The notes under the pieces are model-generated. The model did not search any database. It was not told the origin of the DNA and worked only from the letters and a program-made list of their open reading frames with translations. This document shows, in pieces, positions 1 to 5,833 of a stretch of 8,439 nucleotides of DNA; the first letter of the stretch is position 1; every line of letters starts with the position of its first letter. The position numbers and the translations under genes were made by a program. This DNA comes from JBBSWA01 sp038046485 (GTDB lineage: Archaea; Nanobdellota; Nanobdellia; Woesearchaeales; SM23-78): positions 1-8,439 of the forward strand of contig JBBSWA010000064.1 of assembly GCA_038046485.1 (NCBI GenBank), given 5' to 3'.

Positions 1-1209
1 TTCGCATTCGTCCCCGTCAAGGCAGCAGTTGCCTTTTTGGTTGAGTACACTTTCCACGCTGGTGGTCATGGCTTCTTCGCCAAGAACATACACTCCGCCA
101 TAAACACTTCCGTCAGGTCGTAGAAGTCGGGTGAAGAACGGGTCAGAAGTTCCATCTAAGACTACTTCAGGAGGAAGGGGTGGTAGAGTTCCACCTAGAG
201 TTCCACCGAAGGGGGGTGTAAGTTCAGGAGTTGTCTTGACCCAAACACCTGCCCCGCCATCTACGGCAAATCCAGCTCCTCCTTCGCGTAAGGGATAGCC
301 AGGTAAGGCGCCTGTATTGGCGTCGGTGCTTTCGCACATTTCCTTACTTTGGTCGGGTTCTCGGGCGGCGCAGGCTACGTTGTATTGGACGCAGAATCGG
401 TATCCAACTCCCATGCGTTGACTTCGAACTTCGCCAGATCCTGAATAAGATCCGCGGTCTATATATCCTTCAGGGCATGCAGGGGCAGCATCGCAGTCCA
501 CGCATCCTAAGAGTTTGAAATCTTGTACAAGGGGCAGGGTTAAGTCAGCAGGAAAAGGGGTGCCTTCGCTCACAGCATGGCCGGTAATCGCTGGAGAGCC
601 AATCGTCGCTCCACTCAAATCAGGGAATGTTCCTCGTTTTCCACATAACACACCAGGTCCGCCTAGGAAGTCTACGTCAATATGGTCAATGGCGCCTTTT
701 CTCTTCTTTTTGGTAAATGCTCCTAATTTGTCGTATCCTGCAGGGCAGGGGTTGCCCAGTTGACCTTCTGTTTCATAGAGCGTAGCGGGTTTTTGGTTTG
801 TGGGGTCTCCTTTGTCGCCCGTGATCTTCGCAATCTCGTCTTGCGTATAGAATTTCATCAATAAGTCAGTGTAAGGTGCCTTGTCTAGGTCTGTTTTCCA
901 GGGTTCCAGGGGCAGCTTGCAGGTATTGAATCCCCTTCGAATCCAATGGTCCCCGCCCCATTTTACATTCCAATAGATCTTAAATCCAACGCCGCCTCCA
1001 GTCATTTCGCCTCCGGGGCAGGCAGGAACTTGGGGTTCTTGCGAGTCCGTAACTCCAGCATCCACGATGCACTGCCCGGCTTTCACCGCAGTTGATTCCT
1101 TGATTTCTTTGCTGGTTACTTTGACACTCGAGGCTGTTGCAAGGGGTATTAGGAGAATGCAGAGTAGGATGATTAAGAACAGTCTATGCCCATTTAACCG
1201 AATGTTCAT
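1..1209 (-). CDS. Secreted cysteine-rich repeat protein, C-terminus beyond the window
   Basis: This frame is open from ATG at 1209 to base 1: 403 codons without a stop, so the C-terminus lies outside the window. Residues 1-26 are a Sec signal peptide (basic start, hydrophobic stretch around 10-24, then ATA before SS); the protein should be exported. The mature part has 14 cysteines and three modules of about 90 residues, each opening with CP-x-G (CPGGE at 64, CPAGY at 155, CPEGY at 245) and each holding a later Cys (97, 189, 273). A Gly/Pro-rich linker at 331-347 contains GGTL twice, and the visible end is CCLDGDECE. I recognise no named family; a surface or extracellular role with disulfides is inferred. 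A TATA box lies about 48 nt upstream, and the short predicted leader has a GGGGT stretch near the start codon that may act as a weak ribosome-binding site. Other starts are unlikely, because this one directly precedes the signal peptide. Confidence 0.85.
   Translation of the reverse strand, partial: MNIRLNGHRLFLIILLCILLIPLATASSVKVTSKEIKESTAVKAGQCIVDAGVTDSQEPQVPACPGGEMTGGGVGFKIYWNVKWGGDHWIRRGFNTCKLPLEPWKTDLDKAPYTDLLMKFYTQDEIAKITGDKGDPTNQKPATLYETEGQLGNPCPAGYDKLGAFTKKKRKGAIDHIDVDFLGGPGVLCGKRGTFPDLSGATIGSPAITGHAVSEGTPFPADLTLPLVQDFKLLGCVDCDAAPACPEGYIDRGSYSGSGEVRSQRMGVGYRFCVQYNVACAAREPDQSKEMCESTDANTGALPGYPLREGGAGFAVDGGAGVWVKTTPELTPPFGGTLGGTLPPLPPEVVLDGTSDPFFTRLLRPDGSVYGGVYVLGEEAMTTSVESVLNQKGNCCLDGDECE
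184..207. repeat. 12-bp exact tandem duplication inside the secreted gene
   Basis: TAGAGTTCCACC occurs twice back to back. On the coding (minus) strand it gives Gly-Gly-Thr-Leu twice (residues 335-342), so it is an in-frame expansion of a low-complexity linker. Confidence 0.9.
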
Positions 1210-1253
1210 CCTTACCCCTTTTGTGATCAAACTGTAAATCTGGGCTGGGTTGG

Positions 1254-1261
1254 TTTATATA
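1254..1261 (-). promoter_or_regulatory. Archaeal TATA box for the secreted repeat protein
   Basis: TATATAAA on the minus strand, preceded by GAAAAC, a purine/A-rich stretch where a BRE would sit. Its centre is about 48 nt before the ATG at 1209, so with the usual 26-nt spacing the leader would be about 22 nt. The 17-nt string around it is repeated exactly at 1977-1993. Confidence 0.65.
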
Positions 1262-1295
1262 GTTTTCTATGGGAATAGACGAGAAAAATGTTTCT

Positions 1296-1889
1296 TCAGT
1301 CGCAATCTTCTGGGCAGCTCTCGCTGTTTTCAGCGCAGGGACAACCGTTTCCCATACAGACGACTTGTTCGCAGCGGTCATTCCCGCATAAGTCGTTGCA
1401 CACGATGCTTCCAGGCTTTGGCTGTTTTTGGCATTGTCCTTGTGTGCACTTGGCTTCAAAGTTTTCATTCACGATCTTGGTCGGACAGTTGGGTATGGGT
1501 CCGCACTGTTCAGTGGGGGGGCAGTTTTTCGTTCGTTCAGATTCAAACCAGTTTTTGTTCACCGAAATCCAGTTTCTTTTGGAATAGTCGATGGCGTCAC
1601 AAGCGCCTGCTTCACAGCACTGAAACTCTAAGTCTTTGTTGATCAGCGTACAGTCGGTGTTGCTTTGGCAACTTGCGTCTAGGAGGGGTTCTTGGCAGCT
1701 TCCTTGGGTGCAGACATATCCGCTTCCGCATTCAGGGGATGATGCGCAGGGCTCTCCCATTTTTTCTGTTACGAGTTTCAGGGGTTGGGTGGCCTCTTGC
1801 GGGTTTGATGAAAGCACGGCTTGTTGTTTGCAGGCTACTAAGAGCAAGAGCAGTAAAAATAGGTAAAAAGCAACGGATCGATTCATCAT
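1296..1889 (-). CDS. Cysteine-rich lipoprotein
   Basis: A 197-residue exported protein. Residues 1-19 form a signal peptide ending in the lipobox LVAC, so Cys20 is the likely lipidation and anchoring site. The rest is packed with disulfide-type cysteines in three blocks: residues 46-68 have a C-x5-C-x5-C-x4-C pattern; residues 73-154 resemble small secreted domains with C-x5-DC, a CC pair and a C-x-x-x-x-C near the end; and residues 164-196 follow the CGN...C...CP-x-DC pattern that I associate with secreted archaeal and bacterial proteins (from memory). No catalytic motif is visible; binding or a structural role at the cell surface is inferred. Two ATG codons are adjacent (1889 and 1886) and either could start translation. 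It is probably transcribed alone, from the TATA box overlapping the end of the RNase P gene. Confidence 0.85.
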   Translation of the reverse strand: MMNRSVAFYLFLLLLLLVACKQQAVLSSNPQEATQPLKLVTEKMGEPCASSPECGSGYVCTQGSCQEPLLDASCQSNTDCTLINKDLEFQCCEAGACDAIDYSKRNWISVNKNWFESERTKNCPPTEQCGPIPNCPTKIVNENFEAKCTQGQCQKQPKPGSIVCNDLCGNDRCEQVVCMGNGCPCAENSESCPEDCD

Positions 1890-1979
1890 GCCTCTTTTTT
1901 ATACTTTATTATAGAGGGCTTTGAACTGTTTTTATAGGGTTATTCAAAGTCTTCTATACGTATTTTTGGGCGGGAATGG

Positions 1980-1987
1980 TTTATATA
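1980..1987 (-). promoter_or_regulatory. TATA box overlapping the RNase P gene stop, for the Cys-rich lipoprotein
   Basis: TATATAAA on the minus strand, which includes the TAA stop of the upstream gene. It predicts a leader of about 68 nt before ATG 1889. A second AT-rich string nearer the gene (CTATAATAAAG, 1904-1914) is only about 20 nt from the start, too close for a standard leaderless promoter. Confidence 0.5.
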
Positions 1988-2502
1988 GTTTTCCGTATCC
2001 CCAGTACCCTTCCAAAGGCTTGCATATCCTTTGGGCTTCGCATCTCATAGGGATTGGTAGCAAAGCTGAAGATCTGAATTTCAATGCCGTATTTTCGGCA
2101 GAGTCGTACATTCTGCATCATCCGTCCAAGGATCTTCTCGGGTTCTTTGCTGGTAATCAATAAATGTAAGTTTACGCAATAAACTGTCTTCTGTTTCTTG
2201 GCCATCACGGAATAGACTTGGTTCAATCCTGACTGGCGGTGGTGGTGTTTATCTTGCGCCGCTTCCAATTCTAAGTTAGTTAGAAAATCGATCTTTCCTT
2301 TTTCCAAGTCCATGCAACTTTGCCCGATCAGCAAGTACTTTCCTGGTTTAGCAGAAAAAAGCGCAATTTGGTGGGGGAGGTTAACTTTTATTTCTTTAGG
2401 ATTCTTTTCATAGGCATAGATCAAGGAAGTATATCCTAGTTTTTGGGCCATTTGGGTGAAGGCCTCTTCATTTCCATTAGGCACTACAATATCGGTGTTC
2501 AT
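1981..2502 (-). CDS. rnp3: Ribonuclease P protein component 3 (p30/Rpp30 family)
   Basis: A 173-residue cytoplasmic protein matching the archaeal/eukaryotic RNase P subunit p30, a PHP-like TIM-barrel protein that helps the RNase P RNA remove 5' leaders from pre-tRNA (family knowledge). Seen here: the opening block MNTDIVVPN with later LGY; HHHRQSGLNQV at 86-96, matching the family's H-x-R-x-SGLN core; and the C-terminal block with MMQNVRLCRKYGI, SFATNPYEMRSP and the end FGRVLGI, which are the most conserved family segments. The length is at the short end, as in reduced archaeal genomes. The stop codon TAA forms part of the next gene's TATA box. A TATA box centred 27 nt before the ATG predicts a leaderless mRNA, which supports this start. 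No other RNase P subunit is adjacent. Confidence 0.88.
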   Translation of the reverse strand: MNTDIVVPNGNEEAFTQMAQKLGYTSLIYAYEKNPKEIKVNLPHQIALFSAKPGKYLLIGQSCMDLEKGKIDFLTNLELEAAQDKHHHRQSGLNQVYSVMAKKQKTVYCVNLHLLITSKEPEKILGRMMQNVRLCRKYGIEIQIFSFATNPYEMRSPKDMQAFGRVLGIRKTI

Positions 2503-2525
2503 ACGAGTTCAAAAATGAAAGAAGG

Positions 2526-2533
2526 TATATATA
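2526..2533 (-). promoter_or_regulatory. TATA box for rnp3, leaderless spacing
   Basis: TATATATA centred 27.5 nt upstream of ATG 2502. With standard archaeal spacing, transcription starts at or next to the A of the start codon. Confidence 0.7.
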
Positions 2534-2569
2534 GGCTATGATTTCAGGATCTCAATTCAACTCAGTTGT

Positions 2570-3751
2570 TCATTTGAAGAGTCCTTGCTGTTCAGCTTCT
2601 CGTATCTTAGCAAGGTCAGCATGGGGAATGTAGAGTTTTTGTCCAGTGTGGGCAGCGTCAGTACGTATGCTTTTTTCAGTAGTGGTAGTAATCTGGGGTG
2701 TGTGAAGGAGGTAACCCTTGGTTGTAGTTGAGACGGGGATTTGAAGGACCACATTAAGGGTTTGGTCTTCTTGAGTGGTGAGATTAGCCGATACAATAAG
2801 GACAGAAGGGGTAAGTTCAACAGAATTTCCTTGGGCGCCATTTCCAGTATCTTCAAAGTAGAGTTTGAGTTGAGTATATTCTTCAGCAGGTACTTGTTCA
2901 CTTGCAACCTCTTGGACATAGTTGGGGTCCAGTAAGAGTTCTTGTTCTCCTTTATAGACGGTTACCGTATTATTATTTTGCAGGCGGATTTCTTTTAGGG
3001 TTACCCGGAAGGGAGGAGCAGTTTGAGTACTCTCCGTTTCAAAGGGGATGCTTTGCAAGTAGAAGTTGATGCCGGCACTGCTATCTTGCAGTAAGGGTTG
3101 TAAGACCTTGATCTTGTTGTTCACGATGCGAAATTCAGTTCCTCCTTGGATGTGTGCACCTTTTTCTACATTTCCTTGTTCATCCATGCCTAATAAATAT
3201 TGTTCAAGGAGTCTTTCTTCTTGGTCAGGTGCTGCATCGTGCAGTTTAACTTCCAGTTGGGGAGCGAATACATATTCATTGTATTTGGCAGGATAAATGC
3301 TTTGAAGGGTATTAAAGTTTAAAAGAAGAGTATAAGTGTGGCCTTCTTTGGCTTCAAGTTCAAGGGGGATAGTTAATTCTGTACTGGGAAGGTAAGCGAC
3401 TTGGTTTTTATTTTTTTGGGTGATGCTAACTTGAGTAAGGTAGAGTTTGACTTGGTCATAGTGTCCCGCAGGAATGAGGGCGTCATAAAGAGTTTTGTTT
3501 TGTTGGGTGTTGTGTAGTTGGGCAAGGTCGTAGCGGCGGGCATTTTGGGTGAGAGTTTGCCAGCCACCTTCTCCGTGTAAATAGACTTGGCTGATGCTCA
3601 AGGTGAGTTTTTGGGTGGGAAAAAGGGGTGCGGGGTGCGAATCCGTAAGGAGGATGGCAAGTGTAGGGTTTGAAAAGGGAGTTTGTGAAGAGTCCATTCT
3701 TGGATGGGTGCATGCAGTAAGTAAGAAAAGAAGGAAGAGTAGGCGCCTCAT
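2570..3751 (-). CDS. Lipoprotein with two DUF4382-like domains
   Basis: A 393-residue exported lipoprotein. Residues 1-13 are a short signal peptide with lipobox LTAC, and Cys14 is the likely lipid site. Residues about 31-171 fit DUF4382: LLTDSHPAP at the start, SISQVYLHG, then YDLAQL and IPAGHYDQVKLYL, ending with TLLLNFN and FAPQLEVKL. Residues about 247-355 appear to be a second, diverged copy: FRVTLKEIRL, then VPAEEYTQLKLYF matching IPAGHYDQVKLYL, TLNVVLQIPVS matching TLLLNFNTLQS, and LLHTPQITT matching the last strand. A Gln-rich stretch (residues 173-186) and linker lie between them. The function of DUF4382 is unknown; a beta-sandwich at the cell surface is inferred. The start is fixed by the signal peptide and by a TATA-like box at leaderless distance. 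The transposon-like element begins 45 nt upstream, just beyond the promoter. Confidence 0.85.
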   Translation of the reverse strand: MRRLLFLLFLLTACTHPRMDSSQTPFSNPTLAILLTDSHPAPLFPTQKLTLSISQVYLHGEGGWQTLTQNARRYDLAQLHNTQQNKTLYDALIPAGHYDQVKLYLTQVSITQKNKNQVAYLPSTELTIPLELEAKEGHTYTLLLNFNTLQSIYPAKYNEYVFAPQLEVKLHDAAPDQEERLLEQYLLGMDEQGNVEKGAHIQGGTEFRIVNNKIKVLQPLLQDSSAGINFYLQSIPFETESTQTAPPFRVTLKEIRLQNNNTVTVYKGEQELLLDPNYVQEVASEQVPAEEYTQLKLYFEDTGNGAQGNSVELTPSVLIVSANLTTQEDQTLNVVLQIPVSTTTKGYLLHTPQITTTTEKSIRTDAAHTGQKLYIPHADLAKIREAEQQGLFK

Positions 3752-3772
3752 GCTTATTTAGAGTAAGGTTTG

Positions 3773-3780
3773 ATTTTTAA
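3773..3780 (-). promoter_or_regulatory. Weak TATA box for the DUF4382 lipoprotein
   Basis: TTAAAAAT centred about 25.5 nt before ATG 3751, consistent with a leaderless transcript. The duplicated target site of the mobile element begins 8 nt further upstream, so the insertion stops just short of the core promoter. Confidence 0.5.
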
Positions 3781-3787
3781 GCGTTGT

Positions 3788-3796
3788 GTATCCAGG
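3788..3796. repeat. Target-site duplication, left copy
   Basis: GTATCCAGG directly abuts the left inverted end of the element at 3797 and is repeated exactly at 4010-4018. Confidence 0.88.
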
Positions 3797-4009
3797 GGCT
3801 TTGCACAAAAAGTAGGTTAGCGGCCTCATGTCGAGCTTCTTTATTTAGACAATAAAGCGGACAAGGGGGTCGCCCCCGCCGGGGAACACTCAATACTTTG
3901 TATTGGTGTGCCAGAAAGCGAAGCTTTCTGAGCATGTCCGCCATCCTAAAACAAGATCACAAGCGAGAAGCCGCTAATCGGAGCATTTTGCGACTTTTTG
4001 TGCAAAGCC
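3797..4009. mobile_element. MITE-like non-autonomous element, 213 bp, 17-bp inverted ends
   Basis: The left end GGCTTTGCACAAAAAGT (3797-3813) is matched perfectly in reverse complement at 3993-4009, and both ends abut an exact 9-bp direct repeat, the signature of transposase-mediated insertion. The element has no ORF of meaningful size, so it would have to be moved by a transposase elsewhere. A second inverted pair, TTAGCGGC (3817-3824) and its complement (3970-3977), lies inside the ends. Between them is a GC-rich, strongly structured core. Perfect ends and duplication suggest a recent insertion, into the spacer after the TtuA gene and before the DUF4382 gene's promoter. Removing element and one duplicate leaves a spacer of about 75 bp. 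A 9-bp duplication is compatible with several IS families; I cannot assign one. Confidence 0.85.
3857..3941. other. Cloverleaf-like fold in the core of the MITE
   Basis: A 7-bp stem GCGGACA/TGTCCGC (3857-3863 with 3935-3941) encloses three hairpins. These are GGGGG-TCG-CCCCC (3865-3877); a 10-bp stem with one bulged T, with CAATAC-TTT-GTATTG at its tip (3886-3909); and CAGAAAGC-GAA-GCTTTCTG (3912-3930). A further hairpin (3839-3857) lies just before it. The outline recalls a tRNA, but the T-arm, U8 and anticodon-loop features are missing. Confidence 0.7.
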
Positions 4010-4018
4010 GTATCCAGG
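4010..4018. repeat. Target-site duplication, right copy
   Basis: GTATCCAGG immediately follows the right inverted end at 4009 and is identical to 3788-3796. Confidence 0.88.
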
Positions 4019-4048
4019 TATTCTTTGAGGGGTAATTCTTGACAGGTT

Positions 4049-4909
4049 CTAAAATCCTTGGCGATAGGTACAGCTTTGGCAGATAAGGTGGCTGCTTGGA
4101 GCGCCGCAGCGTTTGCAGTAGTTCATTTTTTCTTCTTGAGGGTGCATCTCTTTTTTGAGTGCAAGGTGTGATTGCAAAAGGTTTTTTTTAGTTCCGGGGT
4201 GTTGGTCTTCATAGTGGTTCAATGCATCGCGTACGTAGATGCGGTAGGCCGTATGGCTGTAGGGGCATTCGGTGAAGTGGGTCACAATGTCTTTCAAATA
4301 GCTATAGGTCATGATCTCTTTTTCTTTCATGAAATACAAAGGTTTTACCCTTGGAACGAATCCCTTTTTTTTCGTGGTGGTAGGCCCTTGTCGGGAAATG
4401 AGGTGGGTGTGGCTTTTGAATAAATTGATTAAGATGGTCTGGGCTTCATCGTCCATGTTGTGGCCGGTTGCCATTTTATCATAGCCTTTGCTGTGTTTAT
4501 TCAGTAGGTTTCTTCGAAAGGTGCCGCAGGGGCTGCACGCGCCTTTCGTTCTTGTTTTCATGACTTGATCTAGGGTCTGTCCATATTCCTTTTGGTAGCT
4601 CACGATTTTTAAAGGGATCTTGTGGGATGTGCAAAACACTTTAGCATCCTCAAGGGTTTGGTCGCGGTAGCCGGCAATGCCTTCATCAATGGCTAAGGCA
4701 TGGACTGAATATCCGAATTGGTTAAGGAGATGCAAAACAGTTAAGCTATCCTTCCCCCCACTCACCCCAACCAAGATCTTATCTTTCTTATGTATAAGTT
4801 GATATTTTTGTATCGTATCCCTTACTTTATTTTCAAAGTACGTAAAGAAATGCCTTTTGCAGTAATCGCTGCAAATCGTCTTTTTAGAACATCGCCTGCA
4901 CGTGCTCAT
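4049..4909 (-). CDS. ttuA: TtuA/NcsA-family tRNA 2-thiolation enzyme
   Basis: A 286-residue cytoplasmic enzyme of the TtuA/NcsA/Ctu1 group, which adenylates a tRNA uridine and replaces its 2-oxygen with sulfur, usually taken from a ubiquitin-like thiocarboxylate carrier (family knowledge). All expected parts are visible: an N-terminal zinc site (C4, C7, C17, H20), the PP-loop SGGKDS at 50-55, the CSPCG pair (C125, C128) and ECPY (C215) that would hold a 4Fe-4S cluster, GHNMDDEAQT at 149-158, and a C-terminal zinc knuckle (C265, C268, C277, C280). Length is typical. Whether it modifies position 54 (TtuA) or 34 (NcsA/Ctu1) cannot be told from sequence alone. The ATG shares one base with the stop of the rhodanese gene (TAATG), so translation is probably coupled and the two form one operon. 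The partner-type sulfur carrier is encoded 0.7 kb upstream. Confidence 0.92.
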   Translation of the reverse strand: MSTCRRCSKKTICSDYCKRHFFTYFENKVRDTIQKYQLIHKKDKILVGVSGGKDSLTVLHLLNQFGYSVHALAIDEGIAGYRDQTLEDAKVFCTSHKIPLKIVSYQKEYGQTLDQVMKTRTKGACSPCGTFRRNLLNKHSKGYDKMATGHNMDDEAQTILINLFKSHTHLISRQGPTTTKKKGFVPRVKPLYFMKEKEIMTYSYLKDIVTHFTECPYSHTAYRIYVRDALNHYEDQHPGTKKNLLQSHLALKKEMHPQEEKMNYCKRCGAPSSHLICQSCTYRQGF

Positions 4910-5463
4910 TAGAAGATAGGCGTTCCTTTTTGGAGTTGACCCTTTTCAACGACAAGAAGGCCTGCTTGTTGCCAGGCGCCGATGCCTCCAGCGAGTTTGA
5001 CCATGTTTTTGTAGCCGAGTCGGGCGAGTTCCCGATAGGCGACAGCGGTTCGTACGCCGTCATTGTCATAAAGCACCAGGGGGTCATCGCGGGGAAGGTG
5101 TTTGAAAAAGTGGGCTTTCCATAAGCCTCCTAAAGGAATATTTTTGGCGTTCTCAAGATGGCTTTTTTGAAATTCTTCGCCTTCACGTACATCAATCAAA
5201 ACGATTTTAGGGTCAGCCTTGAGTTGTTCAGAAAGGTAAGTTGCAGTAACGGCAAATTGTTTTTCATCAGGAGTAGAGGGGCAAGTCGTGGTGTTGGCCT
5301 CGGGGTTCATATAAGTAACTGTGGTGGTTTTGGGGCAAGTGCTCACTTGGTCTACGGTGCTTCCATCCGTGCAGACATATTTAGTTTGGATTTGAGTTTG
5401 AGTGGTTTGACAGGCGATAAACAAGAGGCTAAGGGTGAGAAGCAAGGCAAGGGTGGTTTTCAT
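4909..5463 (-). CDS. Exported rhodanese-domain lipoprotein, catalytic Cys replaced by Asp
   Basis: A 184-residue protein. Residues 1-17 are a signal peptide with lipobox FIAC, so Cys18 is the likely lipid anchor and the protein acts outside the cytoplasm. A short Cys module (YVCTDGSTVDQVSTCP, 29-44) and a Thr-rich linker precede a rhodanese domain at about 70-172: LIDVREGEEF, the SHLENAKNIPL block, and KLAGGIGAWQQAGL at the end. The active-site loop, usually C-x4-R, reads YDNDGVR: Asp133 (codon at 5065-5067) sits where the sulfur-carrying Cys should be, while Arg138 is kept. Persulfide transfer through the normal residue is therefore impossible. The gene has its own TATA box at leaderless distance and overlaps TtuA by one base. 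An exported protein fused by operon to a cytoplasmic thiolase is odd; a binding or sensing role, or simple shared expression, are both open. Confidence 0.88.
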   Translation of the reverse strand: MKTTLALLLTLSLLFIACQTTQTQIQTKYVCTDGSTVDQVSTCPKTTTVTYMNPEANTTTCPSTPDEKQFAVTATYLSEQLKADPKIVLIDVREGEEFQKSHLENAKNIPLGGLWKAHFFKHLPRDDPLVLYDNDGVRTAVAYRELARLGYKNMVKLAGGIGAWQQAGLLVVEKGQLQKGTPIF

Positions 5464-5485
5464 GTTCGTTAGGATAAAAGAGAGT

Positions 5486-5493
5486 TTTATAAA
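5486..5493 (-). promoter_or_regulatory. TATA box for the rhodanese-ttuA operon, leaderless spacing
   Basis: TTTATAAA centred 26.5 nt before ATG 5463, the standard distance to the transcription start, so the message should begin at the start codon. It shows that this pair can be transcribed separately from the upstream ThiI-like/carrier pair. Confidence 0.75.
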
Positions 5494-5520
5494 GATTTGG
5501 CTTTGAGCACAAAGGCAAAT

Positions 5521-5621
5521 CTCAACACGAAGTGTTGTAACGAGGCAACAAGATTGCCGAGCTCAACACGAAGTGTTGTAACGAGGCAACAAGATTGCCG
5601 AGCTCAACACGAAGTGTTGTA
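5521..5621. repeat. 41-bp tandem repeat, about 2.5 copies, made of two hairpins per unit
   Basis: Two exact 41-bp copies (5521-5561 and 5562-5602) are followed by a partial third (5603-5621). Each unit holds CAACAC-GAA-GTGTTG, a 6-bp stem with a GAA triloop, and GGCAA-CAAGA-TTGCC, a 5-bp stem. The last partial copy runs into GGTTGAG (5622-5628), which can pair back with its CTCAAC start. 41 is not a multiple of three and no reading frame stays open, so it is not coding. It fills the spacer between the sulfur-carrier stop and the promoter of the rhodanese gene, where it could act as a 3'-end structure. Confidence 0.9.
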
Positions 5622-5638
5622 GGTTGAGGATATCCCAT

Positions 5639-5833
5639 CTATCCTCCACTCACTACACTCAATAATTTGACTTCATCTTTGTCCTTGAGCACCTCATCTT
5701 CCGTGACGAGTTCGCCATTCTTGATGATGAGAACAGCTTGTGAGCTAACGCCAAGGGTTATGAGAAGTTTTTTAGCGCTTCCGCTGAATTTTTTCTTTAG
5801 TGTCTTGTTTTGTTGTTCAAGGTAGATGTTCAT
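5639..5833 (-). CDS. Ubiquitin-like sulfur carrier (ThiS/MoaD/TtuB type) ending in Gly-Gly
   Basis: A 64-residue beta-grasp protein. It shows the short ThiS-type pattern: an N-terminal strand, KKLLITLGVSSQAVLIIKNG in the middle, LVTEDEVLKDKDEV, and the strand KLLSVVSGG with the Gly-Gly at the very end. In this family an E1-like enzyme adenylates that glycine and it becomes a thiocarboxylate that donates sulfur to tRNA thiolation, thiamin or molybdopterin synthesis, or forms protein conjugates (SAMP). Its ATG lies inside the TGA of the ThiI-like gene (ATGA, 4-nt overlap), so the two are almost certainly co-translated. With an intact TtuA-type enzyme nearby, the tRNA thiolation role is the best guess; thiamin or Moco roles cannot be excluded. 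No activating E1 gene is in view. Confidence 0.88.
   Translation of the reverse strand: MNIYLEQQNKTLKKKFSGSAKKLLITLGVSSQAVLIIKNGELVTEDEVLKDKDEVKLLSVVSGG

Noticed and set aside
515..763. Plus-strand ORF of 82 codons
   Set aside because: It lies antisense within the partial secreted gene, which has a signal peptide and a continuous 403-codon frame.
1250..1924. Several plus-strand ORFs antisense to the Cys-rich lipoprotein
   Set aside because: They are shadows of the minus-strand gene; their products are Cys/Ser/Phe-rich with no domain features and no promoter.
3857..3941. A tRNA gene, because of the 7-bp stem and cloverleaf outline
   Set aside because: There is no T-arm GTTCRA sequence, no U8 and no canonical D- or anticodon-loop bases, and the fold lies inside a transposon-like element.
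4172..4423. Plus-strand ORF of 83 codons
   Set aside because: It is antisense to ttuA, whose frame carries all the family motifs.
5521..5621. A CRISPR array
   Set aside because: The copies are directly adjacent with no spacers, and each copy contains two hairpins; no cas genes are near.
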